This document shows, in pieces, positions 11,567 to 23,500 of a stretch of 51,408 nt of DNA. The notes beneath the pieces are model-generated. The model had not been told where the DNA came from. It did not search any database and saw only the letters and a list, made by a program, of their open reading frames with translations. Source of the DNA: Lingula anatina (Eukaryota > Brachiopoda > Lingulata > Lingulida > Lingulidae); NCBI RefSeq assembly GCF_001039355.2, contig NW_019773688.1, positions 4,133 to 55,540 of the forward strand. The letters run 5' to 3'. The translations under genes were made by a program, and so were the position numbers. Every line of letters starts with the position of its first letter. The first letter of the stretch is position 1.

Positions 11567-14500
11567 ATTAAAAGTATGTGGAAAATACTCAAAAACAAAC
11601 CTTATTTTTTAATTAGTATCATATCTCTCTGGCAGAAGAAGCCCCATGTGTAAACTAGTATTCTTTTGACATGGAGACCATCCTGGATTTTCCTGAAATG
11701 CTTAGTTACTCACCAGAAATATATTATCTGAGTAATAAGGATGTGGAAAACACTCAGGAACAAAATTAATTAGATAGTGGACAATGCTTCTTCCTGGTTG
11801 GCATTAGTTTAAAATCCTTGCACATGTACCTATGCCATATGGCGGCCATCTTGGATTTTTCAGAAAGTAAAAAGACACTCATTTGTTATCTGACATATAT
11901 GCATAATATGAGTAATGTGGAAAACACTGGGAAAAAACTTTATTTGATAAAAATCAACATAGGTGTGTATATATTTCTATAAAATTCCACAAATTGGCGG
12001 CCATTTTGGATTTTTTTGACCCAAAGGCAAAATTTTTCCCAGGGCTACGGCTCTAATTTGATTTAGAATGTCAAAAGCCAACCACATGCAAAATTTGGTG
12101 CTTTTATCCGCCGTGTCACGATTTTTCCTTAAGCCACCGGACGTTTTATATATACAAAACAAAGTGTCAGAAGGACGCACTGTCACTCACAAAACTTCAA
12201 CTTTATTTAGAAAATATATACAATATCTATAAGCAAAGATACATTGTATCTTAAGATGTAGAAAAATTCAGTTTTATGGCAGAAATGGATATGTATACCT
12301 GTATATGGATTTGTGTAGTTGCATGTATACACGTTATTGACTGTAATTTTTTTGTATGTTAAAACCTTGTGGATTGTGCTATTGTAATGAGTATTGTGTG
12401 CTTGTAACGTTTATTATATACTTGCTTTTTTCTATTGCAATGAAAAATTGTTTGGCTTATTACCATAGGAGCCGAGGGGGTAGGGGTCATAACGAAATTA
12501 TTCCCCCCCTCACATATTCAAATACATCTGATATAAATGCAAAAGACCCCCCCTTCCACGACCACAGACAGGCATTATTCTTTAATATTTTTGAATTGTT
12601 AGCACCCATCTGACTTCCTACTAGCCTGAATATCCATCTCTACAAATGTTTGTTGATAGAACGTATAATTTTCTCCTTTCAGGTAGTTTTGGCACCGTTT
12701 GTCAGAATGGCTGGGGTAGCTCCTACTACAACAATAACAACAGAGTTGTTGCCAGGATGTTGGGATATAAAACATGTACCAAAGTATATAACAGAGGCAG
12801 TGGCACTGGAAGTATTCTTCTGAACAACGTGAGATGCAATGGACGTGAAATCTCTCTCTGGGACTGTCCTCACGATGGGGTCCGTGTACACAACTGCTGT
12901 GAGTATGTCACTTATCTATTAGTTTTATTCATGTATAACTACTTATGGGAACCATTATACTGCAAATGTGTTAATCTTTTGTGATGGCCCATGGCCAGTG
13001 TTAGAAATGTTTCTTTGTTTGGTGATTTTCAGAGTGATCTATCACGAAAAAATTAAACGTAATAATCAGGCGTCTTTTTTTTTCACTGCTAAACACAGAA
13101 TAGATGAACTCGACACTTTTATAGACGACTGTTATTTACCCCTGTATTGTGTCTACAACATGTAAACATTTCTCTTAACTTAGATTTTTTTGTTTATTTT
13201 CCATTTCATTTCGAACATGAAAGTTTGCACATGTATTAAGTGGAATATAATGCAAATTCAGGTATTACTATCACTAGTATTTCGTGTCTTTAACTGATTG
13301 CAGAAGTTCTCGTTGCGCTGTGTTTGATACGTTCCTGACAACCGGAGGAAGTCATACAAACTTAAGTTAAACTGTTTAACTTTAGTTAGACAGTTAGACA
13401 AAACTTGCTACCGAAAAAGACCAAAAAAGTGAACCGTGGTCAAAAGTCTGCTAGAATGAAAAATAACACAAATCATTTTCTATTTTACCAGTATTGATGA
13501 TGATGGAATTTTGACCACTTACTCCACGTGCGACATGATCTTATGCACCCAGTCGGTCTCAGATAGCTGTTGTTGCTACGTTCTTAAACATCACTTACAA
13601 TAAAGGCATGAGTGCTATATACCCATGTGGAATGTAAGAGGGAGAACATTTGATTATTTATCAGGTAGTTCTTAAAGAATTGTAACGGTTGCTAGTCTGT
13701 TTTGCTATAATTCATGTAGTGGCGGATTTAAGATGTTGCTAACAGGAAAGGGGTCGTCAAGACAAGTATGAATAAATTCAGCCTGGTTTCTGGCATATAT
13801 TTAATGATAGACTGAGGCAATATTACTGTCATATGTACGGTACATATGGAACAATGGAAAAGCTGAATGTCAAAATGGACCGGGCTATTCTGCTACCAAA
13901 AACTTCGGTGTTACTTTAATTTTTATATGATGGAATTTCATGTAACCTAGCTTGTTCTGTCTACCTCCATTCTACATGTAGCTCCATTAGACTGGTTCAC
14001 GCAGGATGTTCTTGGTAAACCCTGTCGATCTTGTCATGTGCCTGTACCATCTCAATTTAAACCATTTTACATTGGTCTATAGGTCTTCCCATTGTTCCCT
14101 GGCTTACTAAATTCCGTTTTTTACTTCGAACTCCATATTGATATCGCGCTTTATGTAGTTGGTGAAAAAAAAAACAGCTCCCATAACCTGCACTCCCAAT
14201 TTCTAAACGTGCTGTTTTAATTAGCGTCCAAGATGTTAGTGTCCCAGTCTTAGAGCGCATTCAGAACAGCGGACCAACAGATCCGCAGATCAAATATGGC
14301 AACCGGCTTAAAAGCTTGAGGCTTAATTCCCGAGTAGACCCTTAATAAATTTCCCGCGGGGATTACGCAAAAATAATTCAAGTGGATCGGCCATATTTAA
14401 TCTGCGAATCTCTCATTCCGCTATTCTGAACGCTTTTAAAGCGCATTCATAACAGATGATTCGCGGACTAATAGATCTGCTGACTAATGCCCCTATGTCA

Positions 14501-17500
14501 CACAGACCACGAATCCCACGAATGGCCATGAATTGACAAATTTCACGATTCGTGGTTGAATCGTAATCAGTTCGTGAAGTTCTTAACAGATTCGTATATA
14601 TTCGTAGTCAGTTCTTGCACTTCTTGACCAACAGGAATTGGTGGCATAAACTTTGATGTCCCTATTTCACACAGACCACGAATCTCACGAATCGCCAGGA
14701 ATTAAAAATTTCAAGATTCGTGGTTGAATCGTAATCAGTTCGTGAAGTTCTTAACAGATTCGTATACAATCGTAGTCAGTTCTTGCAATTCTTGATCAAT
14801 CGGAATTCTTGGCAAATATTTTAAGCTGTTCAAAGTTTTGGCCACTAACTCCCGATTCCAAAAAATCGTAGTGAATTTCTGAACAATATTCGTGCGATTC
14901 CAGCCGAATGCCACGAATATTCGTAACACTATCGTACCTGTATCGTGACAGAATCGTAGAGCGTGTCGAATTTGACCAGAAAATTGGGAAAATCTCACGA
15001 TTCCAGCCGAATCCCACGAATATTCGTAACACTGTCGTACCTGTATCGTAACTGAATCGTGAGCGTGTCGAATTACAGGGTTACCAGTTAATATGGAATA
15101 TTATTTTTTGGCGAGTAAATTTTCTACAAAATATTTAATTTCTCTCTAACTATTTTAAATCTAAAACTGAGGTGTCACTCCATGTGTAGCCATATGTGTT
15201 ACCTAATTACCACACAAATCTCGAAACAATTGATGCATGCAGTTGCATGTTATGTGGTCAGAAATGTGAGGGGAGGTCTTTTCGGTAATTTCTGCCCTTG
15301 TATAAAAACGCATGGGTTTGGTCAATCTTTGGAGAGTGTTTAGAGAAGCAACAAAGGGATCGCTCTGAAACTTGACAGGTACCTTAGTGAATATATGGTT
15401 CGACATCTTAGCAACGCAGCTTACCATGGGATTCTTGCTCTCAGAGAAAATGGCCAGAAACAGACAGCCATTGCCAGGTAATTCAACATTTATCATGAAC
15501 CGTTTGTAAAGTCCTTCAAAGAAATGCTGCAACAGGGGCACCTACTCCAATACCTCGACCAGGGTGTCCGCGTATCACACCAAGAAGGCAGGATCGCCAA
15601 CTCCTTAGAGGACGCCGTGCTGGTCGTACAAAGACAACCAGTGTCCTCAGAAAAGAGAGGCAGAATGTCATTCAAACGCCTGTTTCAAGGTCCCTCGTGA
15701 ACTAGAGATTACTGCAAGCCGTTTATTTTGCACGAAGGCCAGTAGGGAAACCACTGTTAACAGCAGGTCATAAACAGGGACGTCTGCAATGGGCTGGGGA
15801 CCACGTGCGTTTGCAGCCAAAACACTGGAATCACGTCGTTTTCAGTGATGAGGCCAGATATGAATTTTTGGGGGTTGATGGTCGAATGCTATGTAGGATG
15901 AGGGCGCTGCAAGCGCCTGCTGGAGGTCATACCCGCAATTACTGACTTTTCATGATTTTCTGTAGTGAGTTCTTTGACTGTGTAACATCACTGTCCGGAG
16001 ACTATCATTTTCTTTAATATATAAGCTTAAAGTTAATACTGACATTAAACTGTTGATATGGTTTTTGGGGGGTGTTCCTTTCTTTTGAATGGCATCTTAT
16101 GTCATATTTGATATTATTGACCAAAACACCTCACAACAAAAGACTGGATGATTTTACCACTCAGTGAAATACTTTTTTTCGATGAATCCAGCCCAAAAAA
16201 TTTAATCAGCACTCAAAATAACAATGATAAAAAATATTCCATATAAAATAGCAACCCTGTAGACCAGAAAATTGGCAAAATCTCACGAATCCTGAAATTT
16301 GTCAATTCCTGGCGATTCGTGGTCTGTGTGAAATAGGGGCCTAACAGAATAGAAGATCCAAGTATCAACTGGTCCAAGGCTCAAATATGACGGACCCTAA
16401 ATTAAAGAGAGACTGCTTAATGGTCTCTTCACCTCTCACACGCCTCCCCACGCGTCGTCCCTGCAGGGGCAAAGTAATGAAATCTCGGTTCCATTCGACC
16501 AGACGTGTTTAATTGGGGTCGGCCATATTTAGTCGGCGGATCAGTTAGTCTGCAAATAATCTGTTTTTAATGCCCTTCTAGTCCGCAGTTCTGAATGCGC
16601 TCTCAGAGACATAACGGCAATGGGCATATTAAGAGAGCGCATCAGTCTCATCTTTGAACAGATGACTTTCTTCAAACAGATTGCCTTTCCTTCATTTCAC
16701 AACTGATGTTGTGGTCTGAGTCGATTTTGCATGGGCTTCGGGTGTTAATCTTTAATCTGGAACGTTTGAACCTAGCTCTTCAAAACTGTTGGCGCTCTCT
16801 TGTTTTTTGTCTTTGACCCCGATGTGCTACAATGCGACTGCTGTAGTCATGTTTTGATCCTTTCTGAAATGATCTGCATACCATGTATAAGTAACAGTAT
16901 TATCAAGAGGTTTCACTTGCTTCCCGTTTTCCACCTGCTAGACAACTATATGTCCTCGGTAAAACACAAATTTGAAATAGCTGACTTTCCTTCTGTGGTC
17001 TTCCAAGAGTTTTGTCATTGTCGTTTTCTTATTACTTGTTAGCAACTAATAAGCAGCTTTCAGATACACTATTGCCCAAAATGGTTGGTACACGTCAAGA
17101 TAGCTTCACCTTTTGGGATATTTTACTCTTATTTCTAAACCGCAGCAATTGGTACGAAAAATGAGTCGTTGCAGCAACTGGCACGACATTAAGTAACATG
17201 TATGGGTACTATAAACACTTTTCAGTCCTTGACTCTCCATTGGTTATGACTGGAATTGTCACAGAGTTTTGGTACAATGGTACAATGCTGGTGGGGTAGG
17301 GTGCGTCATGTTCTGTCAATTTTCGCGGAGGATTGCATATTAGTAACTGTGTCTACCGATTACTGAGACCATGCCGAGTCCTACAGATATGGTAATGCGA
17401 CATCAGATGCTTGCTTATGCAGAGATGGACGAGGAACAAATCGAGATAGCCAGAGGTTTGTGTGTGGATAGGACAACTGTGAATAGAATCTTGAGGAGAA

Positions 17501-20500
17501 GGGCTGTGACTGAAAATGTGACACCTGTTAAAACTACGGGTAGACCGTGAAGTGGTAACACCAGAAGTGATCGTGTCATCATCAACCTGGCAAAAAGAGA
17601 GCGGACCAAACCTGCCAAAGCCAGTGTCTTGGATCTACAGGCTCGACGTTTGGCTCGATTGTCTCGCCAGACGGTAAACCGCGGCTACCCTTCAAGAAGA
17701 ATGTCGAAGAAGCCACGCTTGACACCTGCACATCGACCAAACAGACTGCAGTGGGCGCGGCAGAACTGTAACCTAACGGTCCAACATTGGAATCACGGGC
17801 TGATGAGTCACGTTTTCTACTGTATCCAACAGATGAAAGAATGAGAGTATCCAAGAAACAATAGCTGGAGGATGTGGTTCCGTACATGTTTGGGGTGCCA
17901 TTTGCAGCAACGGCATTTGCCGATTGCTTCCTCTGGATGAAAACCTTAACGCTGCCAGACACAGGGACATTCTCCAACAGAACCTACGGCCGTTCGCAAG
18001 AGAAATATACAGAGACAATTTTAGATTGCAACATGACAATGAAACTCTTCACACAGCCCGCTAAACAAACGACTATATCCGCCAAACAACATTCAGCTGA
18101 TGTCACAGCCAGCAAGCAGCCCAGATGCATACCCAATTGGGCACAAGTGGGACGAACTTGGTTGTGCCGTTCAAAGGAACAACCCTCCAGATGCAAATTT
18201 AGATCAACTTCGAGATTCCCCTTAAGTTGAATGTATCACATGTCCTCTTCAAAGAGCTGTAACTCTACTTCATAGTATGCAGCGCAGTCTGGCGGCCATA
18301 ATCCAGGCTCGCGGTGGAGTATTCCCGCTACTGAGATTAATAATTTAGTCTGAAGGGTTTTCATGACAATCTCCCCAAATTTCATATTAATTGTCAATCA
18401 CAATACAAATATATGCTTAATTTGTCACTTGTTACAGTTTTTTAAAAAATTACTCATTTTAGGGGGCATGAGGGAAAAAACCTAAATAAATAAATGCTTT
18501 TCTTTGATTTGCATTATTTGGTTCTCTTTCACTTTGCTTATCCTCCAGCTTCATTTATTTAGCAATATAAACGGTATAATTTTGGTAATAACAAAAATTA
18601 TGAAAGAAACAGTGCGAAATGCATCCCAAAATTTTCGTGTACCAGACATTTTGAGCAAAATTGTATATGTAAAATGAGTCAATTGTATACAAAATTAACT
18701 GTGAACAATAACATCGAGTTCTATTCACATACCGTTTCCCTAAGTTGATAGCAATATGCATGTCATGTTGTTTAATATTCAGTTCACAGTCAAGACGTAT
18801 GGCTGCAGTGCTCAGGTTACTCTGGTTATCGCGGGAACGCCAACGAAATAGCCACGTACTGGTCTGGGATAGAGCTGGCGACTAACTCCTCCGTGTTAGG
18901 AGTAAGTGATCTCCAATATGTGGACATCGAGTTCGCTGGTCTTCCTAACATCGGGACACAACCAAATGCTCCGGCAGCCATATCGATTATTGGAAGCCCA
19001 CCTGTGCTTGATAACCTAAACATCACAAATGTCATCGGTAATGGTGTTCTACTCAGAGATATAACTGGACATGCGGCGATCAACAATAGTAACATTGAGG
19101 ACAGCATGGGCAACGGGGTTTCCTTCAGAAGCTTTGGTGGTGACCTGGCATTGGACAATGTCCTGATTTCTAATGTCAATAACGCAGGTGTATATTACAA
19201 CAGACCATTTCCGCTGCCCTCCTATAAGATGTGTCAACTGCCGGAAACAACGGTTCCTGATGGAGAACCGCTCATAGTCAGCCTTGACAGTACTGACCTT
19301 CATCTGGGGTCAAGGTCCTCCTGTTCTCAGGTAGGCCACTCGATACTTAATGGACCTTAACAGATCACTAATTTGCCATATGTAAGAATTAGCTTGTCCA
19401 ACTCGTGACCTATATATATTGGAAAAAATAATGAAAAAGTAACATTTCACAAAAAGATTCTGGGCATACCACCAGTACATTTTGAGTAAATAATCAAGCG
19501 TTGAATTATTTAAGTCCACGTGTAGATGATACTAGCGAGGTTGTTTCATATTGCATGTATTTTAATTTCTTGTGTTCCATCATATAGGTGTTTCGAAGTC
19601 AAAACCCAGGATATATTTTGGCGGTGCGCGTACTATACGTGAGGACACGTCGGAATACAAATCGTAACATACTGAATATATTTGAGGGAAACGGTACGTC
19701 CAACCGGTGGCTGAAGAGTGTGCATACGTACGGTGCAGAGGTGAACATGCCGTCCCCTCTCTACACAAGTGGCGACTCAGTCTTGCTGTCATTTTCAAGC
19801 CTAAATATTGACGAACGATATCAAGGAATGTTTACAGTTCAGTCCGTTGCCGGTGAGTTAATATTAATTTATTGAAAGAAAATAATTTCGTGCCTCTCTA
19901 TATATCGCATAGTATATCGAATTCATTTTCAATTTCAGTTCATAATGACTAAGTAAGTCGAGTAATTCATGCTTGTCATAATGTCAGCATGTACATATCT
20001 CATGATAATGTTTGACAATAATTTGCTATTGTCACTTAAAATTATATATTAAACTAGTATGTATTTTTACAGCTTATCCAGGTCACCCTACTGAGTTATC
20101 AATGAATAGCGTCAAAGTAACAAAGTCCAGATATGGCATTTTTATTGAGAATCAACTGCAACCAATTTGCATATCAGGAACTCGTGTGGCACATTCCTCA
20201 CAGACAGGTCTGTACGTGGTCAGAGGGTCTGGTACGATTGTGCTTCAGGACAGCGCCTTTGTGAATAACATGAACCATGTGTACTTTGAGCACATCCAGA
20301 GGAATGTTACCGTGAAGAACAGTGAATTCATTGATTCCTCTTACTATGCTTTGTCTGTTGGCATAACCTCGGTGTGGACAATATCAGATAAAGTCAGCTT
20401 CATTATTCAAAACAACACCCTGATCGATAATACATTTGGTATATCAGTACCGCGGGTCAGACAGTGTTCCCAAACAGACATCGTAGTGTCCGGCAATGTC

Positions 20501-23500
20501 TTTTACAATCAAAGGGCAACCGCCCTCAAGTTGGGGTCTGGTTCCGTATGTGGAAGAAACAGACTCGGAACCGTCCAGGTGAACGAGAATTCGGTTTCTA
20601 AAACAAAAGGAACGGCGGCTTTATTAATAGAAACTGACTCCCAAATACTCAACAACACGTTATCCGATAACGACGTGTCCAAATGCGTTCTTTGTGTTTC
20701 TACCTCCAATTTGTTCATGACTGGAAATAACTTTAGGAACAATACACTATCTGATAATGACGTGTCCCAATGCGTTCTTTGTGTTTCTACCTCCAATTTG
20801 ATCATGACTGGAAATAACTTTAGGAACAATACACTATCTAATAATGACGTGTCCCAATGCGTTCTTTGTGTTTCTGCCTCCAGTTTGTACATTACTGGAA
20901 ATGAATTTAGAGACAACAATGTAAGAACGGGAAACAAAAGACATGAGGTTGGTGCTGTCATAGTCTTGATGAATTTCCCGAGTAGTTTCACATTCACTGA
21001 CAATATTTTTGAAAACCTGTTGGTCGAATATCAACTGGCCACACGGCACGAGAATTCCGTCCTTAGAATACTAAATGTTTCACGCAATTACTGGGGAACA
21101 TCAAACCCGCAAGATGTTTACTCGGGGATTATGGACAATACAAAACGCTACACTCTGAGAACCGAATTCCTATACACTCCGTTCTATATCACGTCTAATC
21201 TCTCCAGTTTGTCCCCAGCGACTATAGAAGTGGATCCAGCACCAACTCCCTACACACTCGGTGGCCGCATTAACACCGACCTTACTCTTAAGGACACTGG
21301 TAGACCGTACACGGTGAAACATGACCTGAACGTGACATCCAACGCCACACTTATCATTGAACCGGGAGTGGTTTTAGAATTTGAAGATTCTGTGGGGGTG
21401 TACATTGAAGGAAGACTTAATGTCAGTGGAACAGAGAATGAGAAGTGCATCTTTACCGCCAAGGGAAAGTTGGCTACAACGAAAAATGTCACATCTAAAA
21501 CAGATTTTGGTAAATTTTCGTTGCTTCGAGGGCCATTGCAATCATATGACGCGGCATCGTTTTATGGACTACTTTACGGAGAAGAACACGGAGATATATT
21601 GCCAGTTTGTTATGATTCTTCATTGAGAGGGCCAATGTTGACTACATGGTTGAACGGAGAATGCAGGCGACTTGGATATGTTTCTCTTCGGCACATGAAC
21701 TCTATTTCTGATACGGCTAAACTGGGGTTGAAACTAAATTGTGCTGGGACGGGAACGGACTTTGAAAATAACTGCTCTACGGGTATGCAAAGATACAGGT
21801 GCACTTCGTTCTTCAGAGTTGTGTGCACCAAGCATTCGCGAGAGTCCACGTGGGCCGGTATACGATTAGGTCTGACGGCTCGTCCCAGCTCTATACAACA
21901 TGCGGTGATGCAGTTTGCTGGATACTTTGACTCCGGGTCAAGCAGAACAGGTCCTTCTTTACAGGTGGATTTCAACCGACATATCATTGACAACGTGGCC
22001 ATTCTTACCTCTGGGGGAGGCATTCGACAACTCTATGTAGACGGAGTAGATCGTAATATCACTAACATGGTGATGGCAGATATAGATAACTACGCCTTTG
22101 AAACATATACACTGAGCGCAACTCTGAGGGATTCACGAATGGAAGACATAAACTCATATGCTGTATTGTTTCAATTAAGCTTTTACATTGGGCCAATGAC
22201 AGGGTACTTCACTCCATATAAAGAAGACTGCGGTGTATCATATCTGGCTAATGAAGGCGATATGGTGCCATTTTATCGCTATATGTATGCTACAAAATGC
22301 GGTACCTTTACAACCAGGTCGGATCTCAGACTAAGGGTTGTTATCATCTACGATTATTATCATGACTTCGAGCTGCTTTTAACAGATACAGTGAAAAACT
22401 GGACAGTAGGTCTGAACTCGACGGATTCCGTTATCACCACCTCTACTAACACTCTACAGTTCCTCAAGGCATGGAAAAACTGGTGTACTTGGTGCAGTGT
22501 AGATATCCACGCAGTAATTATGGCGGTGAAAGGTAAGGACTAGAAACAAATAGGCGTAAACTTGTAATTAGACATGATAATTGGTACAAATACATAGCCT
22601 AACTTAGTAACTATGTCAAAATTGTTTTTTCTATCATACATTGATTTGTAGTGTGCCCAGAAGTCCAGAAAAAGCAGCCCAGGAACTGCACTGCATGTTT
22701 TTTTTTTTTTTTGCATAGAACATACATGGTGGAGAAAAATAACTTACTTAGTTTTCCGATTTTTGAAGTGTGCAGTGTGATTTTTGAACTTGGTATATGT
22801 AGATTTAACAATATAACAAAGCGCTGTTGGCTCACAACGTGAATTCATGAGAAATATTTCCTTTAACAAAACACAAGGGGCGTGAAATTTATATAATATA
22901 TAGGTTATATAGCATGTTAGCCAATTATCAGGGTAAAACGACTAAATATAAAACTGTAATGATATTATTCTATCATATTCATTGACATTATTTCTCTACA
23001 AAAAGGTGTGGACATTTTGAAAGTGACGTCATATCACCGGTTTTGGGTTAAAGCGCTATTCATGGTTTCGCTGTGTTCTCTGTTACCTGAGCTATTATAA
23101 AAATGCAAGATATGATAGATTGATACCTACTAAGAAGAAGAGAGAATGACTTTAAAACTCAAATAATGTTAAATAACGATATAACGATATATTAGATTAG
23201 AATCTAAGGTGTGATCATTAAAGTATATTTATAATTTTCAGACGAGTCGCCACCAAACAAACCAAGTCTAACATTGAACAATGTTATAATCAGCGGCTCC
23301 TCCACAGCAGTATATGGCCAATACCAAGGCTACACTAATAGAATACGGACTGACAGAAGATATCCAGACTTCCCAGATCTGGGACAAGTCGGCGTTGATA
23401 TAAAAGACTCAATTATAGTAGGAAACGACAGAATGATGGATGTTGAAGTATTTACTGGTCCCCATATGAATGAACTGTTACCATTATTCGCCATCTCAAT

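Larger units (their letters stand above)
6900..12300 (+). mobile_element. Large broken LINE filling intron 1, interrupted by three insertions
   Basis: Plus-strand pieces at about 6900-8378, 9118-9564, 9849-10473 and 12143-12300 read in order as one non-LTR element. The endonuclease end is [11 protein letters not shown] with [13 protein letters not shown]. The RT has [19 protein letters not shown] (about 7790) and YADDTSIIS (7925). The C-terminus includes [20 protein letters not shown] and the finger [18 protein letters not shown] (about 10299-10352). The finger and endonuclease style suggest the L1/Tx1 group. Many stops and frameshifts; inactive. Confidence 0.8.
14489..16340. mobile_element. 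ACGAATC-rich inverted-repeat element, flanked by CTAA
   Basis: Left end GCCCCTATGTCACACAGACC and right end GGTCTGTGTGAAATAGGGGC are inverse apart from one base. CTAA flanks both sides (14484-14487 and 16341-16344). The interior is built of repeated CACGAAT/ATTCGTG words, with a second copy of the terminal motif at about 14658. It is split by the Tc1-like element at 15076-16259. Confidence 0.72.
14440..16601. mobile_element. MITE family A copy 2, carrying a nested insertion
   Basis: Left end AGCGCATTCATAACAGATGA; right end, reverse complement of 16581-16601, AGCGCATTCAGAACTGCGGA. The long middle (14489-16340) is a different inserted element. Removing it leaves an element of about 310 bp. Confidence 0.6.

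Noticed and set aside
12646-12984. ATG-led frame as an independent SRCR gene start
   Set aside because: The ATG lies upstream of a clear acceptor at 12681-12682 and the frame lacks a signal peptide; exon 1 supplies the SRCR first strand.
14489-15070. Repeated ACGAATC words as a CRISPR-like array
   Set aside because: Units are degenerate, occur on both strands and form transposon ends; there are no regular spacers and the host is an animal.
17874-18230. 118-residue open frame
   Set aside because: A frameshifted slice of the Tc1-type transposase pseudogene.
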